Source: an uncultured Celeribacter sp.
GTDB taxonomy: Bacteria; Pseudomonadota; Alphaproteobacteria; Rhodobacterales; Rhodobacteraceae
Direction: 5' to 3'
Assembly (NCBI RefSeq): GCF_963676475.1
Contig: NZ_OY781106.1
Location: 2,728,001-2,792,000, forward strand
DNA length: 64,000 bases
How positions within the stretch are numbered: position 1 is the first letter of the stretch; each line of letters starts with the position of its first letter. The notes beneath the pieces are model-generated. The model saw nothing but the letters and a program-made list of their open reading frames with translations, was not told the DNA's origin and did not search any database. This document shows, piece by piece, positions 8,704 to 16,721 of the stretch. The position numbers were made by a program, and so were the translations under genes.

Positions 8704-9531
8704 ATGAACGACTCTTTCTACGACCATAACGATTTGGGAAGCCCGCTGTCCGCAGCGATTGCGAGCCGGGATCGGAACACCATGGACATGGTCCAGGAAG
8801 CTTTGCGAAAAAAGCAGGTGATGCTGGCCTACCAACCCATCGTCCAGATCTTGCGCCCTGACCGACCCGCGTTTTACGAGGGCCTTGTCCGCGTGCTCGA
8901 TAAAACCGGACGGGTGATTCCCGCCCGCGAGTTCATCGAAGTTGCGGAAACCACCGAAACAGGCCGACAACTCGACTGCCTTGCGCTCGAACTCGGCCTG
9001 CGCGCCCTCTACGAACATCCGGACCTGAGGCTGGCGATCAACATGTCCGCGCGTTCCATCGGCTACCCGCGATGGAAAGAGACACTTGCAACAGGTTTGG
9101 CGAAAGGGCCCACCATCGCGGAGCGGCTTATTCTCGAAATCACCGAAAGCTCAGCCATGGTGATGCCGGATATTGTGTCCGTCTTCATGTCCGAACTGCA
9201 AGCCATGGGAATCTCCTTTGCTCTGGATGACTTCGGCGCGGGCTACACGGCCTTCCGCTATCTCAAGGAATTCTATTTCGATATCGTGAAAATCGACGGC
9301 GAATTCATCCGCGGCATTGCCTCGAATCCAGACAACCAAGTGCTGACTCAGGCTCTGATCTCTGTCGCGAAACATTTCGATATGTATACGGTCGCGGAAT
9401 TCGTCGAAAACTCTGCGGATGCAGAATATCTGACCGAGATCGGCATAGATTGTATGCAGGGTCACTATTTAGGTGCGGCGACGATCGACCCCGTTTGGCG
9501 CAATCGTGACGAACAGTGCAAAGCCGGTTAA
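8704..9531 (+). CDS. EAL-domain c-di-GMP phosphodiesterase
   Basis: 275 aa, an EAL domain standing almost alone after about 35 leading residues. The residues needed for c-di-GMP hydrolysis appear intact: the EAL motif as YEGLVRVL, INMSA, LEITES, the DDFGAGY loop, the VKID lysine, a glutamate in AEFVEN and MQGHYLG. No GGDEF partner domain, transmembrane segment or signal peptide is seen, so it is probably an active cytosolic enzyme that lowers c-di-GMP, affecting motility and surface growth. Activity is inferred from conserved residues. It is divergent from a PAS sensor gene. Confidence 0.88.
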   Translation: MNDSFYDHNDLGSPLSAAIASRDRNTMDMVQEALRKKQVMLAYQPIVQILRPDRPAFYEGLVRVLDKTGRVIPAREFIEVAETTETGRQLDCLALELGLRALYEHPDLRLAINMSARSIGYPRWKETLATGLAKGPTIAERLILEITESSAMVMPDIVSVFMSELQAMGISFALDDFGAGYTAFRYLKEFYFDIVKIDGEFIRGIASNPDNQVLTQALISVAKHFDMYTVAEFVENSADAEYLTEIGIDCMQGHYLGAATIDPVWRNRDEQCKAG

Positions 9532-9589
9532 CATAAGGCCGTGAAAACGGCGACAAAGCGCCTCTACCCCTTGATGAAGGTTGATTACG

Positions 9590-9601
9590 CTGCGCACGCA
9601 G
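9590..9601. promoter_or_regulatory. Candidate PhaR operator upstream of phaA
   Basis: CTGCGCACGCAG is a near-perfect palindrome of the form CTGC-N4-GCAG, about 95 bp before the phaA start. As I recall, CTGC-N3/4-GCAG motifs have been proposed as PhaR sites in Rhodobacter; PhaR represses polyhydroxybutyrate genes and phasins. A related motif precedes phaB. The repressor gene is not in this window. Confidence 0.45.
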
Positions 9602-9695
9602 CATAGACCTAAGTCGGGGAGCTGAGCAACTTTGTTGCAAATTTCACGCCCTTTGGGCAATCTCCCCTCGAAACAACGGGAGAGAGAGTGTCACC

Positions 9696-10871
9696 ATGAC
9701 CAACGTCGTTATCGCATCCGCAGCACGGACAGCCGTCGGAAGTTTTTCCGGTTCCTTTGCCAATACCCCGGCCCATGAGCTTGGCGCCTGCGTCCTTGAA
9801 GCGCTTGTGGAGCGTGCAGGCATCGAAAAAGGGGAAGTGTCCGAGACCATCCTCGGTCAGGTTTTGACCGCAGGCCAAGGCCAAAACCCGGCCCGTCAAG
9901 CCCATATCAACGCCGGCCTGCCGCAGGAATCGGCCGCGTGGAGCATCAACCAGGTCTGTGGCTCCGGCCTGCGCACCATCGCGCTCGCCGCACAACACAT
10001 CATGCTGGGTGACGCAGAGATTGTCTGCGCCGGTGGTCAGGAAAATATGTCGCTTTCCCCCCATGTCGCCAACCTGCGTGCTGGCCACAAGATGGGCGAC
10101 ATGAAGTTCATCGATTCGATGATCAAGGATGGCCTGTGGGACGCCTTCAACGGTTATCACATGGGAATCACCGCCGAAAACGTCGCCAGCCAATGGCAGA
10201 TTTCCCGCGAAATGCAGGATGAATTCGCGCTGGCTTCGCAGAACAAAGCCGAAGCTGCCCAGAAAGCTGGCAAATTCGCGAATGAGATCACGCCCTTCAC
10301 CGTGAAAACCCGCAAGGGCGAAACCACCGTCGACCAAGACGAATACATCCGCCACGGCGCCACGATTGAGAACATGCAGAAACTGCGCCCCGCCTTTGAT
10401 CGCGAAGGCTCAGTCACGGCTGGCAACGCCTCCGGCATCAACGATGGCGCCGCCGGTGCGCTTTTGATGTCGGCTGAGAACGCCGAGAAACGTGGCATCA
10501 AACCGCTGGCCCGCATCGCATCCTACGCCACCGCCGGCCTGGACCCGTCGATCATGGGGGTCGGACCGATCTTTGCCTCCCGCAAGGCGCTCGAGAAAGC
10601 CGGTTGGAAAGCCGAGGACCTGGATCTCGTCGAGGCCAACGAAGCTTTCGCGGCTCAGGCCTGCGCCGTCAACAAAGACATGGGTTGGGACCCGGCCATC
10701 GTGAACGTCAATGGCGGCGCCATTGCCATCGGTCACCCAATCGGGGCCTCCGGGGCACGTATCCTCAACACGCTGCTCTTTGAAATGCAGCGCCGCGACG
10801 CCAAGAAGGGCCTCGCCACGCTCTGCATCGGCGGCGGCATGGGTGTTGCTGTCTGCCTCGAGCGCGATTGA
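9696..10871 (+). CDS. phaA: Acetyl-CoA acetyltransferase (beta-ketothiolase)
   Basis: 391 aa. Condenses two acetyl-CoA to acetoacetyl-CoA, the first step of polyhydroxybutyrate synthesis, and can run backwards in degradation. The acyl-accepting cysteine lies in NQVCGSGLRTIALAAQ near residue 89, the GHPIGASGARI motif and the C-terminal CIGGGMGVA catalytic cysteine are both present. A GGGAGAGAG ribosome site precedes ATG 9696. The partner reductase phaB follows after 162 nt, which holds a terminator-like hairpin, so the two genes may also be transcribed separately. Confidence 0.96.
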   Translation: MTNVVIASAARTAVGSFSGSFANTPAHELGACVLEALVERAGIEKGEVSETILGQVLTAGQGQNPARQAHINAGLPQESAAWSINQVCGSGLRTIALAAQHIMLGDAEIVCAGGQENMSLSPHVANLRAGHKMGDMKFIDSMIKDGLWDAFNGYHMGITAENVASQWQISREMQDEFALASQNKAEAAQKAGKFANEITPFTVKTRKGETTVDQDEYIRHGATIENMQKLRPAFDREGSVTAGNASGINDGAAGALLMSAENAEKRGIKPLARIASYATAGLDPSIMGVGPIFASRKALEKAGWKAEDLDLVEANEAFAAQACAVNKDMGWDPAIVNVNGGAIAIGHPIGASGARILNTLLFEMQRRDAKKGLATLCIGGGMGVAVCLERD

Positions 10872-10881
10872 CCCAATGAAA

Positions 10882-10904
10882 GAAGGGGCTGTCACGGCCC
10901 CTTC
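10882..10904 (+). terminator. Hairpin after phaA
   Basis: An 8-bp perfect stem, GAAGGGGC pairing with GCCCCTTC around a 7-nt loop, starts 10 nt after the phaA stop. It lacks a clean T run (ATCTCC follows), so it could be a partial terminator or an RNA-stabilising structure between phaA and phaB. Confidence 0.5.
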
Positions 10905-10948
10905 ATCTCCGCTTGTTAGACAAATCCGAATGATGGATTGAAAATATT

Positions 10949-10975
10949 CTGCATTTGCATAAGCAATATTATTGC
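10949..10975. promoter_or_regulatory. Candidate operator region upstream of phaB
   Basis: CTGCATTTGCAT at 10949-10960 matches CTGC-N4-GCAG at all but the last base, and the perfect palindrome GCAATATTATTGC follows at 10963-10975. Both lie in an AT-rich stretch 60-85 bp before phaB, where a promoter would be expected. The resemblance to the site before phaA suggests shared control; this is inference. Confidence 0.4.
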
Positions 10976-11033
10976 GAACGATAAATATTTTGGATAACAA
11001 GATTTCCGAGAGATCAGTGATAAGGAGGATATC

Positions 11034-11756
11034 ATGTCGAGAGTCGCTCTTGTGACCGGAGGATCACGCGGGATTGGCGCAGCCATTTCCATGGCCTTGA
11101 AAGAGGCTGGCTACGCCGTGGCCGCGACCTATGCCGGCAATGACGAAGCAGCCGCGAAATTCACCGAGGAAACCGGCATCAAGACCTATAAATGGTCCGT
11201 CGCCGACTATGACGCCTGCGCCGAAGGCATCGCCAAGGTCGAAGCAGACCTTGGGCCGGTCGACGTCCTCGTGAACAACGCGGGCATCACCCGCGACGCG
11301 CCGTTCCACAAAATGAGCCGCGAACAGTGGCAGGAGGTCATGGACACCAACCTGTCGGGCGTGTTCAACATGACCCACCCGCTCTGGCCCGGCATGCGCG
11401 AACGCAAGTTTGGCCGCGTGATCAACATCAGTTCGATCAATGGCCAAAAAGGCCAATTCGGTCAGGCCAACTACTCCGCCGCGAAAGCCGGTGACATCGG
11501 TTTCACCAAAGCACTGGCGCAAGAAGGCGCGCGCGCTGGCATCACCGTGAATGTGATCTGCCCGGGCTATATCGCGACCGAAATGGTCATGGCCGTGCCG
11601 GAAAAAGTGCGCGAGTCGATCATTTCGACCATCCCCGTCGGTCGTTTGGGCGAGCCAGAAGACATCGCGCGCTGCGTTGTGTTCCTCGCCTCGGACGAGG
11701 CCGGTTTTATCACCGGCTCAACCATCACGGCGAATGGCGGTCAGTATCTGACCTGA
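11034..11756 (+). CDS. phaB: Acetoacetyl-CoA reductase
   Basis: 240 aa. NADPH-dependent short-chain dehydrogenase that makes (R)-3-hydroxybutyryl-CoA for polyhydroxybutyrate. The cofactor motif TGGSRGIG is near residue 8, NNAG near 80, the serine of NISSIN near 130 and the catalytic YSAAKAG near 150. A strong ribosome site (AAGGAGG) precedes the ATG. The polymerase phaC is not in this window. A strong intrinsic terminator follows the stop. Confidence 0.95.
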   Translation: MSRVALVTGGSRGIGAAISMALKEAGYAVAATYAGNDEAAAKFTEETGIKTYKWSVADYDACAEGIAKVEADLGPVDVLVNNAGITRDAPFHKMSREQWQEVMDTNLSGVFNMTHPLWPGMRERKFGRVINISSINGQKGQFGQANYSAAKAGDIGFTKALAQEGARAGITVNVICPGYIATEMVMAVPEKVRESIISTIPVGRLGEPEDIARCVVFLASDEAGFITGSTITANGGQYLT

Positions 11757-11783
11757 TCGGGACTGCAAAAGCCATAAGCGATT

Positions 11784-11811
11784 GGGGCTGCATGAGTGCG
11801 GCCCCTTTTTT
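11784..11811 (+). terminator. Intrinsic terminator after phaB
   Basis: GGGGCTGCA pairs with TGCGGCCCC (one T-G wobble) around a TGAG loop and is followed by TTTTTT. This is a textbook Rho-independent terminator 27 nt after the phaB stop, ending the pha transcript before the EamA gene. Confidence 0.85.
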
Positions 11812-11847
11812 ATTGCTCTCCCGAAAAAATCCGCCTTAATCGCCGGC

Positions 11848-12711
11848 ATGACGAACACCACCGCCACAGCCATCGGATTTATCGCCGTCCTGCTTTGGGC
11901 GCTTTTGGCGCTCTTCACCGTGGGCGCACACGAAATCCCCGCCCTACAACTCAATGCGGTGTGTTTTGCCATCGGCGGCGCAATCGGGGTCATTTGGACC
12001 ACCGTCAGCAAACGCTGGCATGAGTTGCGTAATGTGCCGCTGTCTGTCTATGCCTTTGGCACCGTGGGACTTTTTGGCTACCACTTCCTCTATTTCTCGG
12101 CCCTCAAAGCCGCGCCCCCTGCCGAAGCCGGGCTGATCGCCTATCTCTGGCCTTTGCTGATCGTGCTGTTTTCGGGCCTCTTGCCGGGGGAGCACCTGCG
12201 CCCGCTGCATCTCTTGGGGGCAGCCGTCTCGTTTCTGGGCGCCGCGCTCATCGTCGCCAAAGGTGCCTCTTTTGCCGGGGACTATACGCTGGGCTACCTG
12301 CTTGCAGCGGCCGGCGCTCTGACCTGGTCGAGCTATTCGGTGATCTCGCGCCGGTTTCAAGCGGTGTCGAGCATGGTGGTCACGGTCTATTGCCTCGCCA
12401 CAGCCGTGCTGTCCCTGATCGCGCATCTAGCGCTGGAGGACACAGTCTGGCCCTCGACCCAATTGGGATGGCTGAGCATGATCGCGCTTGGTCTTGGGCC
12501 CGTCGGCGCCGCGTTTTATGTCTGGGATATTGGGGTCAAGCGCGGAAATATTCAGCTTTTGGGCACCGCATCCTATGCCGCGCCATTGCTGTCCACACTT
12601 GTGTTGGTCGGCGCGAAGATCGCAGAACCCCGCGCCACCTTGATTGTCTCAGCCCTTTTGATCACAGCGGGCGCAGGGCTGGCCGCATATCAAAGCCGCC
12701 AGTCCCGGTGA
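11848..12711 (+). CDS. EamA-family (DMT superfamily) transporter
   Basis: 287 aa with about ten hydrophobic segments in two EamA repeats of five helices each. Conserved-looking features include the LIAYLWPLLIVLFSG segment in the first half and GAAFYVWDIGVKRGN in the second. Such proteins export metabolites or amino acids; the substrate here cannot be read from sequence. I start it at ATG 11848, just after the phaB terminator; upstream in-frame starts would lie inside that hairpin. Confidence 0.85.
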   Translation: MTNTTATAIGFIAVLLWALLALFTVGAHEIPALQLNAVCFAIGGAIGVIWTTVSKRWHELRNVPLSVYAFGTVGLFGYHFLYFSALKAAPPAEAGLIAYLWPLLIVLFSGLLPGEHLRPLHLLGAAVSFLGAALIVAKGASFAGDYTLGYLLAAAGALTWSSYSVISRRFQAVSSMVVTVYCLATAVLSLIAHLALEDTVWPSTQLGWLSMIALGLGPVGAAFYVWDIGVKRGNIQLLGTASYAAPLLSTLVLVGAKIAEPRATLIVSALLITAGAGLAAYQSRQSR

Positions 12712-12720
12712 TAAAGCGCC

Positions 12721-12888
12721 TCAGGTTGTAGACAGGCGCGCGATTTCTTCTTTGATACGGAGTTTTTGCTTCTTCAGATCGGCGATCCGAAGGCCATCGG
12801 AACCAGGCGAACGCTGGGCGTGTTCAACGGCCTCCGAGAGGGATTGGTGCTTTTTCTTCAGTTCCTCGATGTGGGACGTCAAGCTCAT
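12721..12888 (-). CDS. DUF465 (YdcH-like) small coiled-coil protein
   Basis: 55 aa, charged and helical throughout (MSLTSHIEELKKKHQSL at the start, IADLKKQKLRIKEEI near the end). Length and sequence match the DUF465 family, whose function is unknown. A strong AGGAG ribosome site lies 6-7 nt before ATG 12888. It converges on the EamA gene with 9 nt between stops. The upstream gap of about 135 nt contains a small AGCTTT/AAAGCT dyad near 12912 and is probably its promoter. Confidence 0.85.
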   Translation of the reverse strand: MSLTSHIEELKKKHQSLSEAVEHAQRSPGSDGLRIADLKKQKLRIKEEIARLSTT

Positions 12889-13023
12889 GTCTTCTCCTCT
12901 CTGTTAAGGTACAGCTTTGTAAAAGCTATGTAACAAGTGCACCATAGAATTTGAGTCGTGTCACGGCTTGTTTTTGGAACAATGTGACCCAGTGAGGGTC
13001 GCATGCGAAATATTGCCAAAACC

Positions 13024-13785
13024 TTAACCCGACCACGGCAAGGAGGCGCCATCTCGCAAAATCGTTAACACATCGTCAGCATAGCTCTCGCCATCGTGTT
13101 CATGACGCAGGCCTTTGTGCATCAAAAGCGCGGGTTCGAGGACAAAGGCCGCGCGACCGCCCTTGCGCGCCTGAATCAGAACCAACTCGGCGACACGCCC
13201 GACACGGGGCTGGATCGGACGCACCCGGATCGAGCCCAATCGTCCAGCCATCGCGCAGAGGAGCTCCGGCAAACGATCCGCTTTCTGGATCATCGTCAGA
13301 TAGCCCTTCGGCTTGAGACGCCGCGCGGCCACATCGACCCAATCCGACAGGGGCGTCTCTCCGGCCAAAGCCAGATCACGCCCGGCATCCTCGGCCGCCG
13401 TCGAGCGGCTGCGTTCATAATAGGGCGGGTTGGCGATGACGTGATCGAAGCTCCGGGCGCGCAAGTCCAGCGGCAAATGTCGTAAATCTGACGTGAAAAC
13501 AGTGAGATCGGCACGGTTTTCTTCGGCATTTCGGCGCGCGAGATCGGCATAGAAGGGTTGAAGCTCGACCCCGGTCAGGTGCAGATTTTCAACGCGCGCC
13601 TGCAAACACAGAGACGCGACCCCGGCCCCACAGCCCAATTCCAGAACGCTTTCACCCGTGCGCGCGGGCGTGGCCGCCGCCAAAAGCACGGGATCGACCC
13701 CGGCACGATACCCTTTGACGGGTTGGAAAATATTGAGCCGCCCCCCGAGAAAAGCGTCACGGCTCAGATCGGAGGTTGCGCTCAC
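13024..13785 (-). CDS. N6-adenine methyltransferase, TrmN6-like
   Basis: 253 aa. SAM-dependent class I methyltransferase with the binding motif VLELGCGAGVASL near residue 47 and the amino-methyltransferase motif VIANPPYYERS near 117. The whole aligns in character with tRNA1(Val) adenine-37 N6-methyltransferase (YfiC/TrmN6) homologues. The target is inferred from the family only. It overlaps the upstream DUF2007 gene by 4 nt, so the two are probably co-transcribed. Confidence 0.85.
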   Translation of the reverse strand: MSATSDLSRDAFLGGRLNIFQPVKGYRAGVDPVLLAAATPARTGESVLELGCGAGVASLCLQARVENLHLTGVELQPFYADLARRNAEENRADLTVFTSDLRHLPLDLRARSFDHVIANPPYYERSRSTAAEDAGRDLALAGETPLSDWVDVAARRLKPKGYLTMIQKADRLPELLCAMAGRLGSIRVRPIQPRVGRVAELVLIQARKGGRAAFVLEPALLMHKGLRHEHDGESYADDVLTILRDGASLPWSG

Positions 13786-14003
13786 ACGTCTTCCAATTCG
13801 AAATCATTGTCCTTGAGGATACGCCGCGCCTGAGCGAGGTCATCGTCGCGCACCATGAGACGGCGCGGCAAAATACCGATGCTGCCCTCAAGGACGCTCA
13901 TATGGACGTCCATTTCAAAGCAGTCTATATCCTCCCCGGAAAGAAGGGCTTTGGCATAGACGATCTGGGTCGGGTCGGTTGTGCGAAGAAGCTGTTTCAT
14001 CAC
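13782..14003 (-). CDS. DUF2007 small protein
   Basis: 73 aa. It has the ferredoxin-like DUF2007 pattern: a start that mentions strand-helix TDPTQIVYAKALLSGEDI, a middle strand and the C-terminal VRDDDLAQARRIL. The family has been called a putative signal-transducing or PII-like fold, without proven role. It is the first gene of a two-gene unit with the methyltransferase (ATGA overlap) and is divergent from ispB across 59 nt. Confidence 0.8.
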   Translation of the reverse strand: MMKQLLRTTDPTQIVYAKALLSGEDIDCFEMDVHMSVLEGSIGILPRRLMVRDDDLAQARRILKDNDFELEDV

Positions 14004-14062
14004 GTTGATTTAACGACAGGCCACGAGCTTTGTCGAGCCGGGGAAAACCGAGGAGATCAAAC

Positions 14063-15076
14063 ATGGGGCTGGAAAAAGTGGGTTTGGAGAAAGCCGTCGT
14101 AAAGCCGCATGAAAGACTGGCGCATGCATTGGCGTCGGAACTCGACGCCGTCAATGCGCTGATCCGCGACCGGATGTCCTCGAAACACGCGCCGCGTATT
14201 CCCGAAGTGACCGCGCATTTGATCGAGGCGGGCGGCAAACGCCTGCGTCCGATGCTGACGCTGGCGGCGGCCAAGGCCTGTGGTTATGACGGTCCCTATC
14301 ACGTGCATCTCGCCGCGACTGTCGAGTTCATCCATACCGCGACGCTGTTGCATGACGACGTGGTCGATGAAAGTGCCCAGCGACGCGGTCGCCCGACCGC
14401 CAACCTGTTGTGGGACAACAAATCTTCGGTTCTGGTCGGCGATTACCTTTTCGCCCGCGCGTTCCAGTTGATGACAGACGCGGACAACATGCGCGTTCTG
14501 CAAATCCTGTCCAATGCCTCGGCCACGATTGCCGAGGGCGAGGTGCTTCAGCTCACCGCAGCGCAGGATTTGAAGACGGATGAAAACATCTACCTGCAAG
14601 TCGTGCGCGGCAAAACGGCGGCGCTGTTTTCGGCGGCGACCGAAGTGGGTGGCGTTCTGGCCGAGGCTGACGAGACGATGGTCAAAGCACTTTTCGACTA
14701 TGGCGACGCGCTTGGGATTTCCTTTCAGATCGTCGACGACCTGTTGGATTACTGGGGCTCCGAGCAGACCGGCAAGAACATCGGCGACGATTTCCGCGAA
14801 CGCAAACTGACCCTGCCGCTGATCAAGGCGATTGCCAAAGGCGACGATGAAGAACGTGCCTTTTGGGTGCGAACGATCGAAAAGGGCAAACAGGAAGAGG
14901 GCGATCTCGACCATGCGATTGCGCTCTTGAACCGTCACAATGCGCTCGAAGACACGCGTGACGTGGCGCTCGCATGGTCGGCCAAAGCCAAAGAGGCACT
15001 CAAGGCCCTGCCCGAGGGTGAGATCGTCGAGATGTTGTCAGACATTGCCGATTATGTGGTCGCGCGTATAAATTAA
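14063..15076 (+). CDS. ispB: All-trans polyprenyl diphosphate synthase
   Basis: 337 aa. Makes the long isoprenoid tail (octa- to decaprenyl) for ubiquinone. The first Asp-rich motif is LLHDDVVDES near residue 95 and the second is QIVDDLLDYW near 223; GGKRLRPML and KTAALF also fit. ATG 14063 follows a good AGGAG site; the residues before it in frame are not family-like. Product length cannot be read directly from sequence; decaprenyl is usual in Rhodobacteraceae. Confidence 0.92.
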   Translation: MGLEKVGLEKAVVKPHERLAHALASELDAVNALIRDRMSSKHAPRIPEVTAHLIEAGGKRLRPMLTLAAAKACGYDGPYHVHLAATVEFIHTATLLHDDVVDESAQRRGRPTANLLWDNKSSVLVGDYLFARAFQLMTDADNMRVLQILSNASATIAEGEVLQLTAAQDLKTDENIYLQVVRGKTAALFSAATEVGGVLAEADETMVKALFDYGDALGISFQIVDDLLDYWGSEQTGKNIGDDFRERKLTLPLIKAIAKGDDEERAFWVRTIEKGKQEEGDLDHAIALLNRHNALEDTRDVALAWSAKAKEALKALPEGEIVEMLSDIADYVVARIN

Positions 15077-15159
15077 GCAGCAACGTCCCTCAGGCATGAT
15101 CTCCTGTGGTCCTGCCCTGAGACCACGGCAACGTCCGTGAAGAAATTCCATTGCCTTTC

Positions 15160-15221
15160 ATAGATGTACCCCCGCACAGAGACGAAGCTTGCGCTAGACT
15201 TCACACGGGTTACACATCTAT
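15160..15221. promoter_or_regulatory. Inverted repeat in the manC upstream region
   Basis: ATAGATGT at 15160-15167 and ACATCTAT at 15214-15221 form an 8-bp inverted repeat, extended by ACC inside the left arm and GGT inside the right. The pair lies 45-105 bp before manC in a 188-bp gap that also carries a GTGGTC/GACCAC hairpin just after ispB (15106-15126). It may be a two-site operator or define a looped promoter; function is unproven. Confidence 0.35.
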
Positions 15222-15264
15222 CAAAGACACGAGCGCGATTGCGACAGATCAGGGAACTTAACGA

Positions 15265-16716
15265 ATGTCATTGATTACCCCGGTTATTTTGTGCGGCGGC
15301 TCTGGAACACGGCTTTGGCCGCTTTCGCGCAAGAGTTATCCAAAACAGTTTGTCCCACTCGTCGATGAACAAACGCTGTTTCAGGCCTCGGCCAAGCGGT
15401 TGAGCGGAACCAGCGGAACGCTCGATTTCGCCGCTCCGACTGTGCTCACGGGGTCGGATTTTCGGTTCATCGTGACCGAACAGCTCTCGGCCATCGGCAT
15501 CGACCCCGGCGCCATCCTGATCGAACCCGAAGGCCGCAACACAGCGCCCGCGATTTTTGCAGCCGCTCTCTATCTCGCCGACAAGGATCCGAACGCGATC
15601 ATGTTGGTTGCCCCCTCAGACCATGTCGTACCGGATGTTGCCGCCTTCCATGCCGCCATCGAAAAGGGGCTGATCGCAGTCGAGGCAGGCAAACTTGTCA
15701 CCTTCGGCATCACACCGACACGGGCCGAGACCGGCTACGGCTATCTTGAACTCAATGCTCAGCCAGACGCCTCAGGCTCCGCCGTCGATTTGAAACAATT
15801 CGTGGAAAAACCTGATACGGCTCACGCCGAAGAGATGCTCGCGGCGGGAACTTTCCTCTGGAATGCCGGGATTTTCCTGTTCAAGGCGAAGGACATCATC
15901 ACCGCTTTCACGAAACATGCCCCCAGTCTGATCGCCCCGGTCACAGAAGCCGTGGACGCGGCTCAGGTCGACCTCGGCTTCTTGCGCCTCGCCCAGGAGG
16001 CCTGGGCCAAGGCCGAAGACATTTCCCTCGACTACGCCGTGATGGAAAAGGCCGACAACCTCGCCGTTGTGCCCTTTAACGGCGGCTGGTCCGATCTCGG
16101 CGGCTGGGACGCGGTCTGGCGCGAAGCGGGCCCCGATGAAAACGGCGTCGTGACCACCGGCGACGCAACCGCCATCGACTGTAAAGACAGCCTTATTCGC
16201 TCCGACAGTGATCGCCTCGAAGTGGTTGGCATCGGTCTCGACAACATCATGGCCATCGCGATGAATGACGCGGTTCTGGTGGCGGATATGTCCCGCGCGC
16301 AGGACGTCAAAAAAGCCGTTACCGCGCTCAAGGCCAAAGGCGCGGATCAGGCCACGCATTTCCCGAAAGACCACCGCCCTTGGGGCTGGTTCGAAAGCCT
16401 CGTGGTCGGCAGCCGCTTTCAGGTCAAACGCATCCACGTCCACCCCGGCGCAGCACTGAGCCTGCAAAGCCATTTCCACCGCTCCGAACATTGGATCGTG
16501 GTCGAGGGCACCGCGCAAGTCACCGTCGATGACGAAGTGCAATTGGTGACCGAGAACCAATCCGTCTACATCCCGCTGGGCGCGGTTCACCGGATGGAGA
16601 ACCCCGGAAAAGTGCCGATGGTCTTGATCGAGGTGCAAACAGGGTCTTACGTGGGCGAAGACGACATCATCCGCTACGAGGATGTCTACTCCCGCGGGCA
16701 AGGCGCGAAGGGATAA
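15265..16716 (+). CDS. manC: Mannose-1-phosphate guanylyltransferase / mannose-6-phosphate isomerase
   Basis: 483 aa bifunctional enzyme of the GDP-mannose pathway. The N-terminal nucleotidyltransferase carries GGSGTRLWPLSRKSYPKQF at residues 9-27; FVEKPD follows near 177. The C-terminal cupin (from about 370) has the isomerase metal motif HRSEHWIVVEGTAQV and the lysine-rich PWGWFE entry. It makes GDP-mannose from fructose-6-phosphate together with manB, which starts 5 nt downstream. No glycosyltransferases are nearby, so the product must feed a locus elsewhere. Confidence 0.95.
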   Translation: MSLITPVILCGGSGTRLWPLSRKSYPKQFVPLVDEQTLFQASAKRLSGTSGTLDFAAPTVLTGSDFRFIVTEQLSAIGIDPGAILIEPEGRNTAPAIFAAALYLADKDPNAIMLVAPSDHVVPDVAAFHAAIEKGLIAVEAGKLVTFGITPTRAETGYGYLELNAQPDASGSAVDLKQFVEKPDTAHAEEMLAAGTFLWNAGIFLFKAKDIITAFTKHAPSLIAPVTEAVDAAQVDLGFLRLAQEAWAKAEDISLDYAVMEKADNLAVVPFNGGWSDLGGWDAVWREAGPDENGVVTTGDATAIDCKDSLIRSDSDRLEVVGIGLDNIMAIAMNDAVLVADMSRAQDVKKAVTALKAKGADQATHFPKDHRPWGWFESLVVGSRFQVKRIHVHPGAALSLQSHFHRSEHWIVVEGTAQVTVDDEVQLVTENQSVYIPLGAVHRMENPGKVPMVLIEVQTGSYVGEDDIIRYEDVYSRGQGAKG

Positions 16717-16721
16717 GCAAG

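Noticed and set aside
15079..15135. CAACGTCC repeated near 15081 and 15130
   Set aside because: An 8-mer occurring twice in 50 bp after ispB; too short and without symmetry to support a function.
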